Assembly: GCA_001910725.1 (NCBI GenBank) | Contig: MJGA01000044.1 | Span: 62,001-126,000, forward strand | Source: Phanerodontia chrysosporium | Lineage: Eukaryota; Basidiomycota; Agaricomycetes; Polyporales; Phanerochaetaceae | Direction: 5' to 3' | Length of the DNA: 64,000 nt | Part shown: piece by piece, positions 50,940 through 62,209 of the stretch | How the letters are laid out: every line of letters starts with the position of its first letter | Numbering within the stretch: the first letter of the stretch is position 1 | Program-made: the position numbers and the translations under genes | Notes under the pieces: generated by a model | Databases searched by the model: none | Seen by the model: only the letters and a program-made list of their open reading frames with translations | Told to the model about the DNA's origin: nothing

Positions 50940-51350
50940 CAAGGTACATAGGAGGTACAAGTAAGGTACAATAAGGGTACAATAAGGGTACAATAAGGGT
51001 ACATGAAGAGTACAAGTAAGGTATAGGTAAGGTACAAAGGGGTACAAGGAAGGTATAGGTAAGGTTCAAGGGGGTACTAGAAGGGTAACAAGAGGGTACA
51101 AGGGGGTACTAGAAGGGTAACAAGAGGGTACAAGGGGGTACTAGAAGGGTAACAAGAGGGTACAAGAGGGTACTAGAAGGGTAACAAGAGGGTACAAGGG
51201 GGTACTAAAAAGGTAACAAGAGGGTACAAGGGGGTACTAGAAGGGTAACAAGAGGGTACAAGAGGGTACTAGAAGGGTAACAAGAGGGTACAAGGGGGTA
51301 CTAGAAGGGTAACAAGAGGGTACAAGAGGATACCAGCAGGGTAACAAGAG
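50940..51350 (+). repeat. Minisatellite: irregular GGGTACAATAA, then nine 32-bp units
   Basis: AAGGGTACAATA units at about 50960-51005, then TACTAGAAGGGTAACAAGAG recurring at 51075, 51107, 51139, 51171, 51203, 51235, 51267 and 51299, exactly 32 bp apart, with a degenerate unit at 51331. The long minus-strand ORFs over it are artefacts of the period. Confidence 0.9.
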
Positions 51351-51433
51351 GGTATGGATAGGGTCCAGGTAAGGCTCCAAGAGTTCGCGGAAGGTATAAG
51401 GGGTTTGGATAGTGTTAAATATACATGACCTCC

Positions 51434-51459
51434 CCGCGCGTGTTTCGAAACACGCGCGG
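51434..51459. repeat. 26-bp perfect palindrome, copy 1
   Basis: Half-site CCGCGCGTGTTTC followed by its exact reverse complement; 398 bp upstream of the host-gene ATG. Confidence 0.85.
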
Positions 51460-51561
51460 AGAGTACAGCGTATCCTGTGGTGTTGGTTGGTAGAGGGTAC
51501 AAAGAGGGTACAAAGAGGTCCAAGGTCTTGAAAAGGACACTACGCTACACGTCATCTCGAT

Positions 51562-51587
51562 CCGCGCGTGTTTCGAAACACGCGCGG
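51562..51587. repeat. 26-bp perfect palindrome, copy 2
   Basis: Same sequence, symmetry extends to 30 bp (51560-51589); 270 bp upstream of the ATG. Confidence 0.85.
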
Positions 51588-51856
51588 ATGGGCGCCTTGT
51601 TTGATATGATCCGATTTGGATGTCCGACAAGCCCCATATCTGGGCATACAAATTATTAATATTATATTCTCATCAATTGATACATCCAAAACGGGACATA
51701 TGCCATCGATCGATGGATCAAGGCTCCCTCGTCGATGTCGCCTCTCGCTCTCTACCTTCACCAACACACCAGCAGACCCTAAATATACTGTTTGTGAGTG
51801 CAGTGCAAATTGATCTTACTACTAAGTTACTCACTGTGATGTTAGTTTGCTTAGAA

Positions 51857-54800
51857 ATGGCCCCCAAACAGTCAGCTAAAAGCTCTGTTTTGAAAAAGGC
51901 GATCAAGCTGGCCAAGGCCAACCCTGCCAGTGATCCCAAGGCGCTGCTCACTTCGCTTGCCAAACAGGGGACTGCAAAGTCCTCGGATGCGAATGCTAAG
52001 GCGTCTGGGAGCCAGCACACTGCGCAGGCGGACGCTGCGGACCCAGAGATTGCTGTTCTGAGCGAGGAGAGCGAGAAGAGCGAAGGAGAGGAGGATGCAG
52101 AGCAGGCCTCAAAGGGAAAGGGGAAGGAGAAGGCAACGGACGAGGATGTTTGGGTAGACGAAGTCCTCACTCCCGAGGAACAATACGTACGTGCTACATT
52201 GAACTAAAGCAGCGAGGTATATTAAATATAGATCGTATTCAGTCGAAGGAGCTCATGGAGGTCATGAACGAGCTATCCAAGCTCCCCGAGGACAAGAACA
52301 TCGTCGACCCGCACGTCATTGTGAAGATGCGGGTGAACATTCACGCGGCGTTCCTCGGATACGCTCGCGTTAACTGGATCGCACCTGAGTCAGTCCGCGC
52401 CGAGTTCGGCATGTGGGTCAGGCGTTTGGTTCACAGAGTCGGTGTCTCGAACCTGGTGAGGAAGTTCGATGAGGAAGAGATTCGACGCGTCGACTTGGAG
52501 ACGATGTTCAAGATCCCGCTGAGCCCGGCGACGGACCTCAAACCGGACGCGGGCGAGCGACTCCAGCGGTGCGCGAGCTTCGCAGCACTGCAGAAGCTCG
52601 ACATCGTCAAGGCGTCGGAAGAAGACTGGCCTACTCTGGACTCGCTGCTGAAGGACGGAACGAAGTACGTTGCTGTCTCTGGTGGACAGCATCGTCTCGC
52701 CGCGCTTCGGGAGTACATGAAGATTCTGAACGTTCGGCTCGTTCAAGGCGCGGCTCAGATTCATGCGTTGCGCGCAGAGGCCGAGCGGCTGAAGCCGCTG
52801 GTCGAGAAGGAGAAACTCGACGGCCCGCAGGATACCAGCACCCTCCTGTACGCTCGTGAGTACAAAGTCGTGCTTGACGACTTGGAGAGGGTGACTGCGC
52901 AGACGCGGAAGTGGGCACAGATCCAGAAGGCAAGCGGATGGTGGCTCGTCGCGATTTACGACTTTGGTGAGTGGCGAATTACTGGTAAATGCTATCAACG
53001 AAGCTGACGGACGAGTTACGACTTGACAGACAAGCTGACCTCGGACGATCTCTACGAGATGGCGAGGAACTTCCGGGAGATGGTGCGCGGAGAGACTCCT
53101 GAGGAGTTTCTAGAGATGATCCTGGGGCTCCTCGGCATCGAACTGGATAAGCTCCTCTACGGCGACGAGAAGAACGACGCGAGCAAGCTGGTGAGTATCG
53201 CGGTGAAGAATCTGGCAACGACGGCGACCTCGATGAAGGACGCGAACGCACCTCCGGCGGAAGCTGAGAAACTCAGCATGGACGCCGAGGAGGCAGACGC
53301 GAATGCGGGTGGCGCAAACGAGGACGCATCTGCGCCCGAGACCTCGACGAAGCAGACGAAGGCGGCCGCAAAGGCCGCTGCTCAGGCTGCGAAGACTGCA
53401 GCAAAGGCCGCGAAGGCCGCGAAGGCCGGCAAGGCTGCGAAGGGCGCGAAGAAGGACACGACTGAGATTGTCGACGCCGCGACAGCCATGGCCGAGGTTG
53501 CGAAGCAGCAACTGGGTCAGCCGCGAAAATCGGCGGCGGTGACTGCGCTGCTTCGCTCGGCGCATTCGCTCAGCCTGTTGGTTCGCATCGCACATGCGAA
53601 GGACGGGCTGGCGAAGCACGCGATCTGGAAGGTGAACTTGTTGCAGAAGCATTTGCTGGACGTGTACGGTGCGGTAAGTTCGCTCGCGCTCGCGCGAGGC
53701 TTGGCTTGACGTGCATGGGGCGTTGCTGATTTCTTTGGAACACAGCTTGCGTCGACGATCGTGGGGACGCTCTGGGTGCATTTCGATGCGATGGGGCGGG
53801 TCGTCAAGGACTGCCCTGACATCAGCACTCTGGACAACAGCATCGGCAACTGGACCCAGCAGGGTGCTTCGGAAGTCCCTGAAGTGGTCGCGCAGTCGAA
53901 GAAAAGCTGGCGCGGAATGTACAAGCTCATGCTGGGGAACAAGACGGAACGCCCTTCGTACGAAATACTCCCTGACATCATGGCCTTGGCGGACGAGGCG
54001 TACATGCATGCTTTCAAGACCGACAAGAAGCGCGTCGAGCTGGCGGACGTCGCGTTGTTGCTGACGAACAAGACTCTGCGCAACAACGACGATCAGGCCC
54101 TCGTCCAGCATGCCCTGGAGATGTACCTGACGAAGCTGCGCGAGCTCGTCTCTGCGAAGTGCGAGAGCGTGAAGGCGGACGACAGTGCGTCGCAGCACTC
54201 GAAGGATCTCTGGGCGCAGGTCGAGGCGAAAGCCGTCGTCTTTGTGCTCTCTGGGCAGCAATGCCACGAGAACTTTGGGCCGATGCCGCTTTCCAGCCTC
54301 ACGTTCGTCATGGACACGTTCCGTCGCTTGGAGTTTTGCAAGGACGCTTTATCTGAGGTGAGTACGACATTATTTTTCTTCGTGTAGAGTTTGGGTGCGA
54401 TTCCCCGCGCGTGTTTCGAAACACGCGCGGGAGATTATGCAGTTTCGAGGCACCGTTCAAAAACGGCCATTCATCCGCGCGTGTTTCGAAACATGCGCGG
54501 ATGAGCACGCCGTTTTGGACCCAAGGCTTCGTTCTTGTCGTTCGAGCCCACTAGGGCGAGAATGGGGTGGTTCCCCGCGCGTGTTTCGAAACACGCGCGG
54601 TGACTTGGCCGATTTACGTGCATGGTCCCCTTTCGAGCGTGTATGTCAGTTTTAAAGCGATTAACTGACACAACCATATTTGCAGATTCTTCCCTTCTTT
54701 GACCGCTCGATACCCTACATCATCACGAAGAACTTCTCCCCGTACATCGCACGCGACTTCTCCGAGGGCGTCATTGCCGCCTTTCGCAACCCGAACTCAA

Positions 54801-57800
54801 ATATCGTCCCTAAATATGTCGACAAGGCAGTGGAAGCGGTGCGTCATATCATTGCTAAGACTATCCGTCGTAGATACACCGTACTTACGCCTCGGTATAG
54901 CTGATGTGGATGCTGTACAACGAGGGCCCGCGAACCATCTACTTCATCGAGGACAAGATCAAGACCCTTGTCCCGCCTCGCCTCCTCGCCAAGGCAGAAC
55001 AGGGCGCAGTCCTGTCAGATGCCTGGTTCAACAGCAACGTCCAGGATATTGACACAGCCCGCACCGATTACAACGCCCGCCGCACCAACCGCACGAACAA
55101 CCGTACGCTCACGAGCCTGAACGAGCAGCTGAACAAGTTGCCGCGAAGTGGCCGTACTGCTGTCACCCAGCAGAGCGTAAAAGCAGAGACGGCAAAGGGC
55201 GGCAAGGGCAAGGGCAAGGGCAAAGCAGCGAACACCACCACCACGACGGCCAAGGGCAAAGGCAAAGGCAAGGCCAAGGCCAAGGGCAAGGCCAGCAAAG
55301 CGACCGCAGAGGAAGCTTCCGACAACGCCGCCTACGTCCCCCCCACCACCACCACCGAGCCTAGCGTCCAGACTGTTGAGTCTGCGATGACCTTCGTCGA
55401 CATCGCGCCTTACCAGGACTGGCTGAACTCTGACACCTTCGACCTCCTCGAGGCCCTGACATCGTACAACACCGAGCGCGAAGCTCTCCAGAACATCGTG
55501 AAGCTTTGGATCAAGGACCCCGAGAAGAAGTGGAGTGCACGCCACCAGGCTGTCACGTCAAGCCGGTCGGACGCAGGCCGATGGACACTGCGGTCCCACT
55601 ACCTTTGGCCTGCGTTCACTGCGAACAGCATGAACGAGCAGATCAGCACATTGTTCCTCGCCATGATTTTCGAGAGCACGCACAGCAAAGTGGTGCTCCC
55701 GAAAATCATGGATGATGAGCACATGCTGCAGCTTCGCGCTTCGATCGAGGCCGCGCTCGACCCTTACTCCCAGCCTGCCCTCGTCGCCACCACGAAGTCC
55801 GTCCGGATGTTCATCTGGCCGGACGGCGCGCGGTCGGCAGAATCCATCGAGAAGAAGCGCGAGGCTGCCTTACGCGCACGGCGTGAGCGAGCAGCCGCGA
55901 GAGCTGCACGGAATACGCGCCTGAAGGGCAAGAAGAAGGCTAACGACTCTGGCGACGTCGAGGACCAGAACGAGGACGAAGACGGCGCGAAGGGCGAGGG
56001 CGACGATGAAGACGAGGAAGAGAACGAAGGCGACGAGGACGAGGAAGAAGACGAGGATGACGAGGATGACGAGGACGACGAGGATGACGAGGACGACGAG
56101 GACAACGAGGATGACGAGGACGGGGACGAGGACGAGGACGAGGACGACAACAACGAGGACGCGACATCGGCTTCGTCGAGCAGCGACAGTGGGTCTGAGA
56201 TCTCCGCGTACACCGACGCGGAGGACGAAATCCCGATGCCGTTGGAGATGCTGCGGGCCCTCATCCTCTACCATCGCGACATTCGCACCGAGGTCGCCAA
56301 AGTCGAGGTAATCTTCCGACGCCTTCTCTCTGTCTCTGGCGTGTACGCTGTACACCCTGTCACCGGCATGATTGTTGTGAAGACCATCTCGAAGGCGGTC
56401 ATTCAGGCACTTCAGGCAGCGTGGACGGTAAGTAAAACATTTAATGGATGCCAGTCAAACTGAAGTATTTTATTCAGGTCATCATGGAGAATCTGGAGCG
56501 CCAGCGCGAGATCAAGGACAGCCACTTCGACGACTCTGACGCGGACGAGGACGACGACAGTGGCCATAGGAGCAACATGGCCCCAGGCTATTTCAAGATC
56601 AAGGGTGCCACGAACATGTTCCCGGCTCCGCTCTCAGGCCTGCGCATCGTCAACGACGTCGACCCGGCTGACCCGATCGATCTCAACGCGCTGCGCGAGG
56701 TGGAGGGCCCATCTGACCAGATGCTGGCGAAGCTGCTCCTCATTGCGACGCCTGCTTCGACAGCAGGAGGTGCCAGCCTCGAGGTCCGGCGTAAGCTACG
56801 GCAGAGCACGCTGAAGAAGGCCGAGGGTACGAAGCCTTCGGACACGATGGACGTCGACAAGGAGCCTCAGCCTCAGCCCCAGTCTCAGCCCGCGGAAGAC
56901 AGGATGGTCGTCGATGACGAGGCGCAAGCGACGGACCGAGCAGGTCCTTCGTCGTCGTCATCTGCGAGAGCGAAGACGACGCCTTTGTCGAAGCCACGCA
57001 CTGTCTCCAAGCGTCCGCGCTCCGTGCCCACGTCGCCTGCGAAAGGTGCTGAGACTGCTGCTGCTGGTGCGCCTGCAGGTACGCGTGCAGGACGCAGCGA
57101 CTCGGATCTTCGTTCTCCACCACCGAAGAAGCATCGCGCTGCAGACTCCGAGCCCGACTCACCGACGGAAGCCACAGACCAGGTGATGGCGTTCAGGCTC
57201 ACGCTTGAAGGGGAAGATGAAGAGAGCAACCTGCAAGAGGCCGGCCCGTCTGTCAGTGGTGAAGAACAGGCAGCTCCGTCCGCGTCGCAATCGCGCGATG
57301 ACACGGTCATGAAGGACGCGCAGGCCTTTGACATGGACGTCGACGACGACGACGCGCGCGGCGAAGATGTCAGTACAGAAGCGGTCCCACCAGTGGGTAC
57401 ACAGGCGACGTACGCAACGAGTGAACACTCGCCGCGTCCATCATGTGAGTATTCTTGATACCAATATTTGCTCGTGGACCGTCTATGTCGAAAACATGAC
57501 CCCTCTCCGCGCGTGTTTCGAAACACGCGCGGAGAGGAGCATCGTTTGGCCACCACGGTTGGTTTCAGCGAGCATGGTCCCAACCGTGCGTTTCCCCGCG
57601 CGTGTTTCGAAACACGCGCGGAGGATACCATGGTTTCACCATATAGTCGTTTTACATAGGCCACTGTGCCCAGAACGTTGGATATCCGCGCGTGTCTCGG
57701 ATCACGCGCGGAGGGTGACACCACTTCTTGGACAGTTCGGCTTCGACGGCTTCATGCCCCTTCGTTGTCGTTGTCGTCTTCGTGCTTGCTCGATCACACA

Positions 57801-58424
57801 CACAATGACTCAACTGACATGTTATATTCAGCTCTGCCTTCGCCGCTCACGACACAGCCCGCGTCCTCGCAAGTTCCTCAGGACCAGGAGCGCGAGCGCA
57901 GCGCAGACAACGTCTTCGATGACCTCGACGCGCCGCAGCTCAAGTCCGTCGACAAGGGCAAAGGCCGTGTGACCACCTCGCCGAATGCTTCACATGGCAG
58001 TCCATCCCCATCCCCATCGTCGCCTGCGCCCACACAGAGACAAAGCCCTGTCCCCGATGATGCCCATGCATCCCCCGCACCTCGCACGACATCTCTCGAT
58101 GGTGCCGCGGATTCCGCGCAGCCCCTCACACCTCTCGGCAACGTCGACGAGGAGGAGGAGGAGGAGGAGGAGGAGGAGGAGGAGGAGGAAGTGCCCCAGA
58201 AGAAGAGCAAGGGGCCTCGCAAGGGCAAGAAGACGACGAGCAAGCACCCTGGGAAACGTACCGCCATCACCCCGGCTCAGCGCGTCACTCGCAGCGCTGC
58301 TCCACATGGCTCTGTCCCAGACGAGTCCGCTGACGCAGAGGACGATGCCCCTCCATCGCGTGCTCCAATCGTCGTTCGCAACAAGCCAGAGAAGGGCAAG
58401 GCCACTAGGTATGAAGTTCTTTAG
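51857..58424 (+). CDS. Eight-exon large nuclear-type protein with ParB-like QHR motif
   Basis: Exons 51857-52186, 52243-52966, 53030-53673, 53746-54357, 54686-54838, 54901-56427, 56478-57444 and 57832-58424; phases agree and the product is 1849 residues. Introns are 50-72 nt except intron 4 (328) and intron 7 (387), which hold palindromes. The N-terminal region has VSGGQHRLAALREYMK (about residue 255), resembling the G-x-HR motif of ParB/sulfiredoxin-like domains, preceded by KFDEEEIRRVD and PLSPATDLKPD. Later: Ala/Lys linker (about 459-495), LWVHFDAMGRVV / EFCKDALSE helical region, Gly-Lys tract (about 920-955), Asp/Glu run (about 1176-1243), Ser/Pro-rich segment with PPPKKHR, and a 14-Glu run (about 1758). 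Composition suggests nucleus and chromatin. I do not recognise the family; the 3' end could extend beyond 58424 if a GTATGA at 58413 is a donor. Confidence 0.75.
54405..54600. repeat. Three 26-bp palindromes in intron 4
   Basis: Copies at 54405-54430, 54475-54500 (one mismatch, CAC to CAT) and 54575-54600, separated by 44 and 74 nt of unrelated sequence. All inside intron 54358-54685. Confidence 0.88.
57507..57711. repeat. Three 26-bp palindromes in intron 7
   Basis: Copies at 57507-57532 (symmetry extends to 34 bp), 57596-57621 and 57686-57711 (two or three substitutions, GTGTCTCGGATCAC core), separated by 63 and 64 nt. All inside intron 57445-57831. Confidence 0.88.
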
Positions 58425-59647
58425 TCGCTCGCTTCGCCTGCTGCCTCTCTTGTCTCTCGTCGCGCTCGTGCCCTCGCTCGTCTTCCTTCGCGCACTCGGC
58501 TGTCGTTCATGTCGTATCCACCTGTATTATGTCGCTCACCGTAACCCGTCACCCCCTCACGCTTTCGCTTTTCTGTATTGTTACTTTTGTATTAGTATCT
58601 CGTAATCTATGCTGCATACCGCTCTGCCTCGTCCTCCCGGCTGTCCGCTTTGCCTTTGGTTTGCCACCTATTCGCACTTCCAGGCACATCAAGTAAGTAT
58701 GAATAATCCACGCCTCAAAGACTCAAGGCTTTGCTTTACCTGTCCTGCACATCACCGCTCTCATACAGCATTCTGTAGATCCCTGTCTGGTGTTTCTGTG
58801 CAGGCATACTCTCCTAACAACTGCTCAGTGCGTGCAGGTCACTCCCCTAATTTGACTTGCCATTGAACAAAGAAAAGGAAAAGGAAAAGGAAAAGGAAAA
58901 GGAAAAGGAAAAGGAAAAGGAAAAGAAAGTATTAGAACTGGTTGGTGCAACACATTCATTGACTTATCACTTACTTTCACCCTTCGCATGCAGTTGCAAT
59001 GGCCTTCCAAGCCTACTGTACCTCCTCGTGTCGTTCTCTTGCACTCGACGACATCATTCCTTCCACTGCGCTGCGCTCGAGGTGCGGTTCTTTCTCTCGT
59101 TCGTGTTCAGCCCTCACGTACCCGGCACGCGTACCTCCTTCCTGATCCCCACATTCTCCGGTTGCCATGCGCTCCACGGCTCCTAAGGGCCGTACCTACG
59201 TCTTGATCCGTTTTACCTCACGGAGATTTACCCTGAATCTAACTTTATACGCTAATCACTTTTCGCTCTCGATCGCCAGGCGTTATTCCTCGCTAATCAT
59301 GTCAAATTCCTCCATCCAGGCTGCCTCATCGGGCATCCCTGCCGAATATCGCTACCACGTTTTGTCGCGAATTGTTCCTCAGCATCCTCGCCCAGCCGGA
59401 TCTTTCACCGTTCACTACCACACGGTTGCCCTCACGCTTCTCCTCAGAGTCTCTCTACCCATTCGCCACTCAGCCCACTAGTCCTATCTTGCTACTATGC
59501 CTGTTCAACACCGTGTTCTTCAACCACAGCTTGCTCCTGCTGCTCTTGGACACGCTAGAGCAAACACAACCCGCCTGGACGAAATCTTCCTTGACGAGTG
59601 AGTTATTGCATTTCATCTCACAGTTCGCCTGAATTTATTCCAATAAC
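58425..59647. other. Downstream region with microsatellite and possible exon fragments
   Basis: A GGAAAA microsatellite occupies 58869-58925. Splice-like words (GTAAGTATG at 58692, TTCGCATGCAG near 58990) and a short frame MPVQHRVLQPQLAPAALGHA starting near 59495 and ending at a GTGAGT donor suggest leftover or alternative exons, but no convincing gene can be built. Repeat R starts at 59648. Confidence 0.35.
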
Positions 59648-61420
59648 AGGGTTATGAGGGCCTCTAGGATGCACTAGGATGCACCTCAAGCACTGCTACC
59701 TGCAGCCAAGCGCCCAATTCTGGTGCTAGGTGCCTAGCCCCTTGGCAGTAGACCGTTCACTGGCACAGTGCATTCTAGCAAGGATTTCAGCTGCAAAGTG
59801 TTGCAGCACGCTTGCTTGCATGCTCAAGGCCTTGGCTAGCCACGGCCGTTTATGGCCGTGTGCTAGCCCTGTGTCTTTTAGCTGCATGCAAAAGAGAGCA
59901 ATATACTTCGCAGCTGAAATCCTTGCTAGGACACCACACTATTAGCATGGCTGCCACTGGCAACCACCTGTCAGGACTACAAAACCAACCCTAGCATAGG
60001 GGCGAGTGACTGTTGTCAGCATTTTGCCTGCCACTGGCAACCACCCGTTCAGAGCAGCCAGAAACCCCAAAATGTGCAAGTGAGTGTGCTGCACACCTTG
60101 CAGGTGAATTCCTTGAGTGAACACACTGCACTGTGCTAGTGTGGGTGCCAGTGGCGACTACCCGTTAAGATCACGAAACCAACCCTAGCATAAAATCAAG
60201 TGAATTAGGGTTTTGCTTGACGATTGCGACCACTCGCCCCTAGCAGGATCTTTCGCCTAGGTGGTCGCCACTGGCGACTGGCTTTCGTGACAGAGTGTGA
60301 ACCTATATCTAGGGGTAAACTGAGCACAGCATCGTGCCGGCTGCCACTGGCAACCGATGTTGACTGAGCACTTTATGATTCAACGGAACAAGATCACACT
60401 ATAGATGTCAGAACAGAGCAAGTCGCCAGTGGCAACCTACATGTTTCACACATGCACAAACCCAAGCATAGGGTTGCATTGAGCATGGTGTGCCGGTTGT
60501 CAATGGCGGCTGGAATTGTTGTTACTAGACTGTGCTTTCAATACGCTGAGATCAGGTCATCCACGCCAAGTGGGGCATCACTGGCAACAACCACATGGGA
60601 GAGCGGTCTCATACACGGAGAAAACCTCCATGCCTTTCGTTGTTGAGAGAACGTGGGCTTGTCAGTCGCCACTGGCGACGAGAGATGCTCAAGCGAGCGA
60701 GTTAGTTAGTCAGTTACCTCTGGCAACCAGAATTAGCATGTAGCCAACTCTAGCATAGGGTTAGGTGGCTGTTGGCATTATGCTTGCCAGTGGCGACCAC
60801 TCGTCAAAACCACAAAATTAATCGTGTCCTCAGCAAAAGTCTATGTTGAAGCAGTTGCCACTGGCGGCTGGCTGTAGTGAATTCAACCCAAATATAGGGG
60901 TTAGTAGACCGTGACGTGTTGGCTGCCACTGGCGACCAACACTCAAAATAACTTATAACAGGGTTACCCGATAGCGGCTTGCTGACTGTATACTTGTCAA
61001 ACTTGCCCTTACAGCCTGCTTCTGAACTTGCTTCATTCTCAAATCTGTGGTGTTGTTTGGAAGCCGTGCCATGGGTAGCACGATTGACTTGACTTGGTCA
61101 GGCAGATCGCCAATGGCGACCGACAAGTTCCACACATGCACAAACCCAAGCTTAGGGTTATTACATTGAGCACGATATGCTGGCTGCCAGTGGCGACCCA
61201 TGTTGTTGCTAGAGTGAGTGGTTAAGGTGAGTAGTTACAATACGGATCGATCACAAGCAGGATCGACGTAGTTTACAATGCAAATGTTACCCTGGGCCAT
61301 CTGGTGAGCTGCGTTGGGTGCCTGTCGGTCGCCAGTGGCGACCGGCTCGACTGAGCATTGCTCCGAGGTGCTAAATGTGGTCACCACTGGCAGTTGGACA
61401 CTTATCCAACAGAACTGCAC
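59648..61420 (+). repeat. Repeat R, right copy (longer)
   Basis: The first 1.03 kb matches 28317-29341. It then continues with the same style: GCCACTGGCGACC or complement at about 60667, 60786, 60857, 60929, 61106 (variant), 61181, 61330 and 61385 (variant). No coding frame. Contains the foldback described at 28444 with one mismatch. Confidence 0.85.
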
Positions 61421-62209
61421 AGGTCTATCACAGGTTTGGAATCAAAATCAATCAGTCCTTTACAATGGAAAATATATACACACATAACCAAGAAGTCGAC
61501 AGCATGTCCAGGCAGGGGAGATAAAATCCAAGTCCACTTCGCACTCGAGTCTGCCCCCTGAAGTTGGAACATTGTGAAGATTTCTTCACCACTACTCACC
61601 AAGCTCATTATGCAAGAAGTTCACGTTTCTGCACTTCTAAGCTTAACTGCAGATATCAACTGATCCCTGTTCTTTGCATGCAAATATGTCAGTTTTTAAA
61701 AAAAAAAAACTAATTGAATTCTGCCTTTCTCTTCCGCATTCTCCACCCACATTCTCCACCTTTGAGGCTGCACGCATTTCATTGGTAGATAGAAAAGTGA
61801 ATGCTTATTGGATACTACTTGTAATATAACACAAAAACAACGTCCACGACCTGCCGGGCAAAGGTGACCTGCGAAAAACCAACCAGCTGACATATACGAG
61901 GGAGGGAGGGGAGGAATATGCGGACGGATGTCAGTGGAGGCGACGCTGCAGGTGACAAGCCTCTTTAGCAAGTCGGGTTTCCCCGTTTGCGGGTTCTGGC
62001 GGAGATCGGCTCGGCGGAGTCACGCGACGACGAAGCGAACGGCTGGGAAGGTGTCTTTTTGGTCCTGGGCTTCGCCTGTTCTGCTTTCTTGGGATCGCGG
62101 CGAGGCTTCTTGACCGGCGGACGCGCTGGACTTGGGCTCCGCTGGGAGGGAGGCAGTGAACTCAACGGAGAGTAGTCACGAATAGAACTCGTGACACGTC
62201 GGCGCGGAG
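61421..62209. other. 3' flank of the helicase gene, nothing recognised
   Basis: An A run at 61699-61710 and short ORFs only. Confidence 0.35.

Noticed and set aside
50774..51523. Tyr/Leu/Pro-rich minus-strand ORFs
   Set aside because: They come from the 32-bp minisatellite read in three frames.
55764..56355. Ser- and Val/Leu-rich minus-strand ORFs
   Set aside because: Shadows of the Asp/Glu run in exon 6 of the 51.9-58.4 kb gene.
51434..57711. Palindromes with spacers as a CRISPR-like array
   Set aside because: Few copies, spacers of very different length, located in introns of a eukaryotic gene, no cas genes. Better treated as dispersed palindromes.
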